From assembly GCF_016859285.1 (NCBI RefSeq), contig NC_053414.1:11863517-11927516 (forward strand): DNA of 64,000 nucleotides. The letters run 5' to 3'. Below are positions 1 to 10,000 of the stretch, in pieces; position 1 is the stretch's first letter, and each line of letters starts with the position of its first letter. The notes beneath the pieces were generated by a model. It was not told the DNA's origin. It saw only the letters and a program-made list of their open reading frames with translations, and made no database searches. The position numbers and the translations under genes were made by a program. The stretch is from Xiphias gladius. Lineage: Eukaryota; Chordata; Actinopteri; Istiophoriformes; Xiphiidae.

Positions 1-1545
1 CAAAACTGTTGAGTGTTAGATCATATTGTGAAGCTGATAGTGACCATTACACAGCTTAGCCTCACTTAGATCAACTCCACTCATCACAAACAACTGTCTG
101 AGCTCACAAGTTCATCTAGTGAGACTACCCTCTCAACTTCAAATCTGCAAACCACAAAAAAGGCAGATTCACGAGAAAAAAGTGGTGGGCTATTTTCTAT
201 TATCTCTATGAAGGGGACCAAACACAGGTTCACATTCTCATGAGACAAGATAATCAGAGTAATATCCAAGTTTTAAAAGCTAAGCCCTCAGAGCTCCACC
301 CTGAGAGTGTAAATTAACAAAATGCAACACTGTTACTTTATAACTTAATTATACTTGAGCTACAGCTAAAGCTACTGTGTACTTTATAATGCCACTGTGC
401 TTAGATAAAGTCTGGGAACAGGGTGACAGACTGCAGAAATGGCCTTTAAATTGGTGTGGCATGATCCTGATCGATTATTTCTAGAAAATTATAGATAGAG
501 ACATCAATCCCTATAATGCCAATCCACATTATATTAAATTATCACATCAAAAGTTCTTCAATTAAAATCAGAACTTGTTCAATTGTACTTAAAATCACAA
601 CTGGAAATTGTGCTCACTGTGGAAGGTGCAATATGTCATTTGTTTTCTTTTTTCATTTGTTCTGGTCACAACAAACACAAAATGTGTGACCACTTATCTA
701 TAAGTTAGGCTGCAACAAACAAAAATTAATATGCCAAATACTTTGTAGAATGCTCGGTCTATAAAGTATAGAGTGCCCTTCACACAAAAGATGTTAAGTT
801 TTCTATCAAATAAGACTAGGAAAAGCGGGGAAGTGTTCACATTTGAGAGGCTACAACTAGCAAATGGGTATTTTTGGGTATTTTCCCTTGAATTACTAAA
901 CCAGTTATTAAAATTGATGCTGTTTAATTTCCTATTAATAAACTAATCATCTCAGCTTTACACGATGTTGCCATTCAAAGACATACCGTTGACAGCTGCT
1001 CAGCCCAGTTCAGATAAATTTGCTTTGCCCTAAATTAAATATAAAAATAGGAAACACCCTTTGTAAATAGCAGCGTGCTGTTTTTACCTTTAAACAACAT
1101 CTACAACACCCAGGCCATGGGAAATACTTAATATGTTGCTGTGACAGCTGGATATTGTTGGGAGTTACTCTACTACTCCAATTAGCAAGTTGTGTAAACA
1201 CATCATGATTACAGTGATCATATTAAAAACAGTCTTTTGGCATTGATAGAAGGGACAGGCAACTATTTCAAAGGTGGTGTCTATGAAGTGCTACAGCAAA
1301 GGCTGAGCAAAATAGGCACTTCATTAATGTCAGTACATAAGAACATGACCATCACTTCCTTCCTGAAACTTCAGCTGATTTTGCAGTGATCCCAGTGGGC
1401 GTGTATGACCAGGGTTCCCATTCCTTTTCATGTTCTCAGGAGCGAGAGGCTAGCACAGACGTAACGAGGGTTAACAGGCTAGATGTTTGATATACGTCAC
1501 TATGTTGGACACACTTTAAAACACACTATGAGACGTCAAAAAATT

Positions 1546-1589
1546 GTCAAAATGCCCATCACAATGTGTCAAAATGCCCATCACAATGT
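1546..1589. repeat. 22-bp perfect tandem duplication
   Basis: Two identical adjacent 22-bp units start at 1546 and 1568 (each begins gtcaaaatgcccatcacaat). The array is too short to call a minisatellite. It probably arose by a recent local duplication within arhgap10 intron 1. Confidence 0.9.
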
Positions 1590-2499
1590 GTGTCAATTAG
1601 TGTTTAACTAAGGGTTAGAAATGGAAATAAGCATTTTTTAAGCAAAAGTAAACACATGGTACAGTCACCTAAAAACAACTGCCCTACTGGGATTTTCACA
1701 AATTTGTAGAGCTGGAGTTCATCAAGGATGTGTGATACAGAGCAGCAAATCAGCTGCAGTGTTGGGTGAACAACCATCACATTGAGAGAGGTCAGAGTAG
1801 AATGGCGAGACTTGCTAAAACTAACAGGTACAACAGACCACAAGTATGCAAACAGCAGCTCTGTACAACAGTCATGTGCTGTGCAGGGTGACAGTGTGAA
1901 GCATAGGAGCAACAGCAGCATGCATGCATGCATGCATACACGCTTCCACTCATGTCAGCTATGACCAACGCCGAATCTGCTGAAGGGCTGACTGAAAAAA
2001 ATGACACCTCCTGTAAAAAAATCCGGGCTTCTTGTTACATGCATAAACGTTTCAAAATCGATGCAGCCATCTCAACTACGTCAGGGGTGCAGGTTTGGTG
2101 GGGGAGTAATGGTGTGGAGAAAGTGTTCTTGACAGACATGCGACATTTAATATAGCTGATGGGTCATTTGAATGAAACAACATACCTAAAGGTTGCTGCT
2201 AACCAGCTGAATCCCTTCCTGACCCTTGACCGTGTGTTAAGTATATACTTTGAACAAAATCACTGAGCACCTGCTCTTTCAAGATATTTATAAGGACGGA
2301 AACGAGAGCTCAGCCTAACTTGAAAAACAACTTTATATAATATACTACATAGACCTGGCAATTATTATTGAAATCAATATCAATATCATGTCAATTTTTC
2401 AGGTGAAATGTATTCTGCTGCCGTGCATGACATCAGACTTGTCTGTTAAAAATGAATAAAACAAAAAAAATCTGAATAACTTAAATGATTGAAAAATGA

Positions 2500-2556
2500 A
2501 TGCAACGATTAATCGCTTATCAAATTCTGTCAGTCGACTAATTGTTGCAGCTCTAC
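2500..2556. repeat. End fragment of a teleost short DNA-transposon-like repeat
   Basis: The segment reads tgcaacgattaatcgc then a variable part, closing with ctaattgttgcagctcta. It resembles the terminus of the repeat at 6666-6932, in the opposite sense. The family call comes from remembered teleost repeats and not from a search. Confidence 0.5.
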
Positions 2557-3421
2557 ATAATATGATCTTATCCTCATGACACGATAGTAAATGAGAATAT
2601 TAAATCATGTCCCAGCCCTAAATATGCCACTGAATGCCTGCAGAACCTGTCTGACACTATGCAGTCAACGTTAACAAAGGATGCCTGTGTGAGTTTAACA
2701 GCACCTTGCTGAATCTCTGCCTTGAAAAATTTTGGTTGTGCTAAAAGAATATCAGCTACAAAGAAAAAAATAAATAAAAATTTACATTCAGACAGGACTG
2801 AAACTGAAAGTCGGTTGTCAAGGGGTCGTTTTAACAATACCGTTGCATTTCCTAGATACTGTTAAGTCTGGATTCGAGGGATTTTCTGGGAATTTCCCGA
2901 CAAGGCGTACTGAAAGCGGTCCCTTTTTTGACGGCTGTGTGCTGAAGTCTGGCAAGTCAGGTAAGCACTGTGCGCCTTGCAAACAAGCCCGGCCCACAAG
3001 GCTAGAGTTCAGAGAGATAACGATCTAATCGTTTTAACCCAGTCGAGCTGTGGGACTGTAAATAGTGCGGGGTGATATTATAGTAACTCAAGGAGACGTT
3101 TTTTTTTTTTTTTCAAACTGACTAAAAACACGAATAACTGTCCTCATAAAACAGAGCAAAAGAAAGGACTTTTTAAACGCATCGTCAAAATCGTGAGTCT
3201 GTTATATTGTTACACAGTTTCATCTGGGTTTTTTTTAACTGATAATACAAGCAAAGGGGAAAGAAAACAATCACTGGCAAACTGAGGGAGAAGTAGCTAG
3301 GAGCAGAGGACACATCAAGACCCCAAGACTTCTTCACGGGGCAAGTGCGTGATTTTGCGAGACTGAATCCAGCCAGTTTTCTTACAGTAGACTGAGTTTA
3401 AAAGCATTACAGTCAACTTAC

Positions 3422-3575
3422 GCTTTGTTGCGCTGATGAGGTTCTTCCCATCCTTGTACAGTTCTTTGATAAACCTGTTAGTTTTGTCAAGCTCCGCTTC
3501 GTGTGCCTTTATTTTGTCCCTGAAGCTGGGGCTGTCCAGATAGCATTCACTGAACTCCAGCGGGTGTAGTCCCAT
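3422..3575 (-). CDS. arhgap10: Rho GTPase-activating protein 10 (GRAF2), first coding exon only
   Basis: The exon encodes 51 residues plus one base (phase 1), from ATG at 3575-3573 to a consensus GTAAGT donor at 3421-3416. The peptide starts [16 protein letters not shown] and continues through [20 protein letters not shown] to NLISATK. This is the first helix of the GRAF-family BAR domain and closely resembles human ARHGAP10 from memory. Full-length family members carry BAR, PH, RhoGAP (acting on RhoA/Cdc42) and SH3 domains, act at membranes, and bind focal adhesion kinases. The start has a good context (A at -3, G at +4). The frame stays open upstream only to a GTG, so no earlier ATG exists in this exon. 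The remaining exons lie to the left of the window. Divergent from prmt9. Confidence 0.9.
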
Positions 3576-4010
3576 TTTTTCTGACAGATTGATGGCTTCG
3601 TCTCCAAGCACGGGAAATTGGCTAAAACGCCACTTACTTTATAACTTTAAAAAAAAAAAAAAAAAAAAAGTATCCGTTACAATGAAATTACCGCTCTTTT
3701 CCCTGACCGTTTCAAGTCTAGCGTAGAAAACATAGCTACGTCAAGTAGCAGCAGCTAACTATGGTTAGCATGGTAACTTCTTCTGGAGTGGGTGTTGTTC
3801 CGCGGTTGTCAAATACAGCGGAGAGCAGCTAACAGGTTTAACGGTTAAAAGGTGATAACAGTACGCTGTCGGGTGAAAGTGTTCACCGGAAGTCGGTCCA
3901 CGGGAGTTGTCAGAAAATCATGGTGGCGGTATCTGTGTTCTCCTTCCTCCATCAAGCGTACTCCACCTAGTAAAGTGACAGATTGGGAAACTCTGCTGAC
4001 ATCTGTGAGT
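3576..4010. promoter_or_regulatory. arhgap10 5' UTR/promoter, possibly divergent
   Basis: Upstream of the arhgap10 start the minus strand runs through an A/T homopolymer (about 3649-3669) into a segment with several CpGs (about 3790-3930). A strong ETS-type site ACCGGAAGT lies at 3885-3893. On the plus strand a possible splice donor, atct|gtgagt, occurs at 4004/4005, so a non-coding plus-strand exon (a prmt9 5' exon) could start near the ETS site. The TSS position and the divergent use are inference. Confidence 0.45.
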
Positions 4011-4514
4011 GCGTGTAGCAAAACTTCTATCAAAGACTATTCAGCTTGCGCAAGATTTTTATCCCATATCTACTTCCAGTTTCGCTTCGCTTGAGCCACC
4101 GATTTGGTTATTTAGCAGGTCAAAAGACGCCTGCATCGATACTTTCTATTGTTAAAAGCAGCTTATGTACTATCATGTAAGGGAGAGAATTATGTCATAA
4201 TTTATGATGTCAATGCATTATTAATAAACTACTTCTAAATATATGTTAATTACCATCAAATAGTTTGCCTTTGAACTTTGAAGCATTCTTTTTTTTTTTT
4301 TTTTAAGTAATAGTAGTTTACAAAATAGAAAAAGAAAGAACACCCAACTGCTCGATAACACTGTGTCAGACTGGCTTAATATTTGAATGTAACAAGGCTA
4401 GTTAGCGGCTATTATAATAGGTAACTTGCTGATAAATGAAGCATCACTGCCTTTAGTTTGAGAAATAGGTGGAGCTAGTTTTAACTACTTTATTTAGAGT
4501 TATCAAATTTAATC

Positions 4515-4690
4515 CTCTGGTTTGCAAGCTAGGGGTCGGGCCTGTCCAAGGGGTCACAAGATAAATCTGAGGGGACTGTGAGATGATTAATGGGAGAGGA
4601 AAGAAAAAAAATAAACAAAGTCCTCATGTACAAATTTGATCATTTAACTTCTTTGGGCCTCGAACTGTTATTTTAATGAGACCTTGTGAG
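4515..4690. repeat. Interspersed teleost repeat (hAT-like, non-autonomous)
   Basis: The sequence includes ctaggggtcgggcctgtcc, a ggggtcacaag block and a purine-rich aggaaagaaaaaaaataaac segment. These resemble a short repeat with 'reference to ...ggtcgcgaccc' type ends that I recall as abundant in fish. The element at 57184-57418 appears related. No search was possible. Confidence 0.45.
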
Positions 4691-4841
4691 AAGTTTAAAT
4701 GTCTCTTTGGTAGAACTGCTAACAACTCATAGACTCACATTTGAAACGGGTTTCGTATCGCATGTTATAACCTTATCATATGTTTTTTCGATTTACAATC
4801 TTAATTTGAAAAGTAGTAACTGCAGCTGTATTCTGTATTAG

Positions 4842-4906
4842 TTGAAATACTAAAGTAGAATTGGACTTTAGTATGGTACTTGAGTAAATGTACTTTCCAC
4901 CACTGA
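4842..4906. repeat. Fragment of the 'tacttgagtaaatgtac' teleost repeat
   Basis: The block tacttgagtaaatgtacttt followed by ccaccactgag matches the terminus of a very common fish short repeat. A longer, opposite-sense copy is at 24178-24669. It lies in the gap between arhgap10 and prmt9. Confidence 0.55.
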
Positions 4907-5544
4907 GTGGGGCTAACGTCAGCTACCTCCTGTTCATGTGCGTAGGAGTGTAAACATGTTAGCAGGCAGATTAATACTAACCACCAGAGTGCCACATTAC
5001 AGACATACAACACAGCTAGAAGCACATTAGATCATTTGTATAAACACACTCATTTTAAAGGACAAGGCCAGCCATGTTCTATACTTTTGTTACTGTCACC
5101 AAATCTCAACAAAAGACCTAAACGAAGCAGGTGATAGTTTGTCTCTCAGTACCAACACCATTAGTCACCACCTGGGATATAAATCTAAAAATGGGTAAAA
5201 AATTTTTGAAAAAGGCTAAATGTGTTTGATTAAACAGCTGTGCAATGTAGTTTGCAGCCAATGACTCCAAAACAAACAAACAAACAAAAACAAAAAAACT
5301 ACAGTGCACATTGTCATGGTGATGAAGAAACATGTCAACTAGTGCAATGCATGGTTCTTGGTCTTTTTTTAGTAGTATTTGCACAACAGTGGAGCTCTGT
5401 GGCACAGAGGACTAAGCCATACCAGACTTTGGCTACACAGACAGTACTTGAAAGATCGATTTATAACGTTTTTGGTCTATTTGTTAAAATTAAGACAAAT
5501 ATAGACTGTGACTGGACTTAACCTTTAAGAGTGCCTCTTTCGTG

Positions 5545-6075
5545 TTTTAAGGTACGGTTGCGAACTATCTTGATCTCTTGTACTCTTTGACTGTTCCTGG
5601 AGATTCGTCTGTCATTGGTTCCGTCAGAGGCAAATCTGAGGCGGTGACATTCACTGAAATGCAGCTTGTGAATAAATACGGGAAATGTTATTCTCCATGT
5701 CTCTTACAGCGTTTACGTCTGGCTCGTAGCTTCAAAGGCCTTAAACTTCATTGCAGTTGGGCTCGTGGAACCGTGTCTCGTTACATGTTTGCTTCGGAGT
5801 GGTTTAGCGCACGGACGCGTTTCTGGTTGAGCGGCAGCTGTTGCGCGATCCTCAGCAGGAATGTGATTTCCAGTTTAAATGACCAGCCTACAGATATAAC
5901 GTGAATATAATCAGAAACGGTCATTTTTTGACACGCACCTAGGCTGTCGTAGCGACTGTCAGAGCAGCTTCTATCATGTGAGCTAACGTTGGCCGGCTGC
6001 TGCCAGGAGAAAGATCGTTCACTGCGATGCTAGCGACTTGCCTGTTTGCAAAACTATCAACACCGCTTTAATTAG
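5545..6075. promoter_or_regulatory. CpG-richer patch, candidate prmt9 promoter/5' non-coding exon
   Basis: CpG dinucleotides are clearly denser here (for example around 5800-5860, agcgcacggacgcgtttc and gttgcgcgatcc) than in the flanking AT-rich DNA. The patch sits 1.0-1.5 kb upstream of the first prmt9 coding exon, which begins at a splice acceptor and therefore needs an upstream non-coding exon. A possible donor (aca|gtaagt) is at 6161/6162. A 108-codon open frame at 5578-5904 has no recognisable similarity and is not called. Promoter identity is inference; 3880-4004 is the alternative. Confidence 0.4.
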
Positions 6076-6665
6076 GTTTAAGTTCAATTGAATAAAAATA
6101 GTTAAACAGGAGTAATCTTTTCTCTCCCACAACCCAGCCTGGGATCTAAATAAACAACACAGTAAGTGGACAAAAACAATAGTCAGTAATGCCTGTAAAG
6201 AAGCATTGAGTTTAAAGTATCCCTGTTAACGTTTTTCTTTTTCAATTAACAAGCAATGTAAAAAATGTAATATTTCCTATATATGTTGACGTTAAAATAT
6301 GTTAAGTATCAGGAATAATAATAATAATAATAATTAATAATAATTAATGGTAAGCCAGAATTATGAGTTAGTAATTCAACATTACAACATGGCAACTAAG
6401 TCAAGTCATGATTTTTACTTCAAAATTCAAAAATTTGACTTTGACTTTACATCTCATTATAAAGTTTTGAGCTATTGTCTTAAAATTGTCAGTGAGAAGT
6501 ACAGAGTTTGTCCTGATATATCACAATTTTGAAAACAAATTGTAGTTTTAAATGGATGAATGAATGAATGTTTTTAGTTTAGTACCTTTCATCTGCTATT
6601 GTTTTTTTTTCCCCCAGCAGAAATGGGCCTGTACAGTATGATGCAGTGCTTTATGTGGGACTGGG

Positions 6666-6932
6666 GCTGCAACTAACAATTATTTTCATAACTGATTAAT
6701 CTGCTGATTATTTTCTCAATCGATGAATTGTTTAGTCAATGAAACAAGTCTTCAGATTTCTTGTTTTGTGCAACCAACAGTCCAAAATCCAAAGATATTC
6801 AATTTACTATGATGTTAAGACAAGAAATGGCACCAAACTCTCATATTTGAGAATCTGGAACTATTAAATGCTTGGCATGTTTTCTTAAAAATATAACTTA
6901 AACGATGAATCGATCATCAGAATAGTTGCAGA
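6666..6932. repeat. Teleost hAT-like short inverted-repeat element
   Basis: The element starts ggctgcaactaacaattatt and ends with gatgaatcgatcatcagaat then agttgcag. The two ends are imperfect inverted copies rich in 'attaatc/cgatga' motifs. This matches my memory of a very abundant fish MITE whose ends read gctgcaactaacgattattt. It lies just upstream of the first prmt9 coding exon. Confidence 0.6.
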
Positions 6933-7073
6933 TTGTTTTTCTGCTGACCGAGGGACCTTGTTGTCCTATTGAACGTGGCTTTAATTTATATTAATTGTAT
7001 TATCACTATTATTTCTCATTCTCCCCAATCTGTACTCCTTTTTTTTTTTTTTTTTTTTTTTTTTTTGCAAGGG

Positions 7074-10000
7074 ATGCCTAATGCCAGTGCAAGGCCAAAG
7101 CATAGCAGGAGAACCCGAAGGCGACGAAGAGAGGACCCTGCCAGGAACGAGCTGGTCTCTAGTTCCCTAGAAAGTGCCCAGCAGTGCCTGTTCAACCAAG
7201 ACTATGGAACTGCGTTTGTGCACTACCTTCTGGTTCTCAACCTTGCACCTGTGTTCAAGGACTTTGCAAAGGTAATGACTGTCTACTCTGAAAACCAGTC
7301 TCGATACGTTCACTGCCATAAAAACAATCACACAATTATTGGCTGTGTCTGAAATCACTCCCTTACTCACTTATTCACTGCTTTCTATATAAAAGACACT
7401 CAGTAGCTGTAGACTGATATATCGGACACTTACTAATCATCATCCTCTTTCATCCTCACTAACCGCTGTTGAGTCAGTCAGCTGTAATTTTCGCATCTGT
7501 AAAATGCAGAGCACTGTGTTGTGGGATTGCTGAATCCCAGAATGTACTCCTTTTGTTCCACTGTGGAATTTTTGGGGGCACAATGCGGTCGACAAATTTA
7601 CACACCCAGAATTCAGACACTCAAATAAAATGGGGGACGGTAAATGTAGTGCACTACAAAGTATAGTGAATAGTGATTTCAGACATAGCCATAGTGTTCT
7701 GACTTTGCTCACTCAGTTGAAACTAAGCCGACACGGCTGCGGATCGAAAATATGTTCAGTTTTGGAGCACATTTTTGTGGCATCTCCCTCTCAGGAGTCC
7801 TTCAGGTTCACTCTTTTCAAATGGGCAGAAGAGCTGGACTCTGTGGGCCGTATCCAGGACCTCTTTGACTGTTACGAACAAGCGCTGGAACTTTTCCCTG
7901 CTGACGAGGTCATCCTGAACAGCATGGGTGAACACCTGTTCAGGTACTGCATATATGTTATCATTATATAGATAAACTGTACGTGTTCTTCTAATACCTC
8001 ACCACTCCTGTAATTGCAGGGCATGATGTAGTTTCATATTAATTAGATAAATTATCTGCTTATACTGTTTTTGACCATATTTTGGCTTTCCTTTTATTAA
8101 CCAGGATGGGATTTAGAGATGAAGCTGCAGGTCATTTCCATAAAGCCTTGAAGCTGAGACCGGACTACCCAGAAGCCAGGGAGAACTTCTACCGTGTGGC
8201 CAACTGGCTGGTGGAGCGCTGGCATTTCTTAATGCTCAATGACCACGGGAGGAACAGGAAGTACCAGCAAGCCATTCAGAAGGCTGTTCAGAGCGGCTGC
8301 AACACTGTACTTGACATAGGTACTGGCACTGGGATCCTTGGGTGAGAATTTTTCCATGAGAATTTGGAAACTTTTTATTTTTTAAGTTATGGTGTGTATT
8401 TCATTTGTAAGTTGGAGCTTGATCCTCAAGTGGCGGCAACCTTATGAAGTTTATTTTCTTTGCCACAGCTAGAGTAGGACCTGTGTTTTAATGCATGTGT
8501 ATTCTTGTTCTGATTTGCCGTTCTCTCTGTGAAGTATGTGTGCTAAGAAGGCAGGGGCTGCTGAGGTGTATGCCTGTGAGCTGTCGAAGACGATGTATGA
8601 ACTGGCCTGTGAGGTGGTGACTGCTAATGGAATGGATGGCAGCATCAGGATCCTCCATATGAAATCTCTGGAGATGGAAGTGCCAAAGGACATCCCGCAC
8701 AGGTACAATTTACACCTAAACCCTTTAACATTGATCCCACAGGCAGAATACCTTCATCTTTCTTTGTGCTGTTATGAAACTCACGCTTGCGTTTAAGAGC
8801 TGAGAAGCTATTTTTTCATATATTTTTTCGATTCAATGTTCGGTTTTTCGTAGGGTATCCTTGGTGGTGACAGAGACGGTAGATGCCGGATTGTTTGGAG
8901 AGGGCATCATAGAGAGTCTCATTCATGCCTGGCACCACCTCCTGCTGCCTCGACAGGTAACTTCAAGTGTTAATCACAAACACAGGAGAGCAAACAGAAC
9001 TTGATCCTCCAGTTGCCACAGTGCAATATTGACATTTCTATGAGTTCTTGGCATCCAAAATCTATTGCTGATTGCCACTGATGTACAGGGTTCCCATGGT
9101 CATGAGAATCCTAAAAAGTTACTATAAAATTTAATAAATAAGTCGAATAATATTAAATCTTTGAAAACCACATAAATTTGTGAATAATGATGCCAGAGCT
9201 GTGTCACACTTCAGGATGTGGGCTTGGAGAACCAGTGTCAGGCAATGTTTTAGCACCACAAAGAACAAAACTGATGATGGATTAAAGGTATTCTGTGTCA
9301 ACTCAAAAAGTCAAACATTTCAAAGTTAAGCGCAATGAAGCTGCTTTTAAAACGTCTGGCACAATGCAAATCTCATCAGTAAACCGGAGTTTACAGTACA
9401 AGTTGCGATCATTTTCTATTCGATCATTTAAAATAATTTAGCCGCCAGTTAAAGTTAAATGTATCCAGCTAAAGTCCATGTTGTGTTAGTGCCATCAAAG
9501 AGGCCTAATGTGTAGAATCGTTAAAAGCATATGTTTTGTTGTCCTAAAGAGAGGTGAGAATGAATTCAGGGAACAGTCTGCAACAGGACGGGTCATCCCT
9601 GCTGGAGCCACTGTGTTTGGTATGGCTGTCGAGTGCGTCGAGATCCGCCGGCACCACAGGTAGGCCCAGTCTGTATTCTTGTGATTAGGCTGTGTGTCAT
9701 GTTTTGTAAGCAGAATATCTGTACGTTGTTTTTTTTTTGAAGCATCAGTACACGGTGTCTGAACCTAGTATTAAATTGCTTTTTTGGGGGGGTTTTTTGT
9801 ACAGGTTGTGTGCGTCAGAGGTGGGAGGTCTGTCCATGGCTGCAGCCGGGGAGCTCCGTAGCCCAGTGAGCTGCAGCTCTGAGCCGGATGACTCCATGGA
9901 GCCGTACACGACAGAGAGACTCAGCAGACTGCCGGGAGGATATAAACCTCTCACAGAGCCCTTCACAGCGCTCAACATAGATTTCAATAATGTGCAGGTG

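Larger units (their letters stand above)
1..3421 (-). other. arhgap10: arhgap10 intron 1 (partial)
   Basis: This stretch lies downstream, on the minus strand, of the donor of the arhgap10 first coding exon, so it is the 5' part of intron 1; the next exon is outside the window. I see no coding exon in it. It holds a perfect 22-bp tandem duplication at 1546-1589, a short TGCA run near 1919-1935, one end of a hAT-like repeat at 2500-2556, and a poly-T tract near 3101-3114. The open frames here have no recognisable protein similarity. Confidence 0.75.

Noticed and set aside
3576..3611. Twelve extra residues upstream of the arhgap10 start
   Set aside because: The frame is open, but the upstream codon at 3611 is GTG and not ATG. 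Known family proteins start at MGL.
5578..5904. 108-codon open frame in the CpG-richer patch
   Set aside because: No recognisable domain or splice context. Open frames of this length arise easily in less AT-rich DNA.
6969..7073. Extension of the prmt9 start upstream to an earlier in-frame ATG at 6969
   Set aside because: It reads through the poly-T tract and splice acceptor, giving a run of Phe. The family-like sequence begins at 7074.
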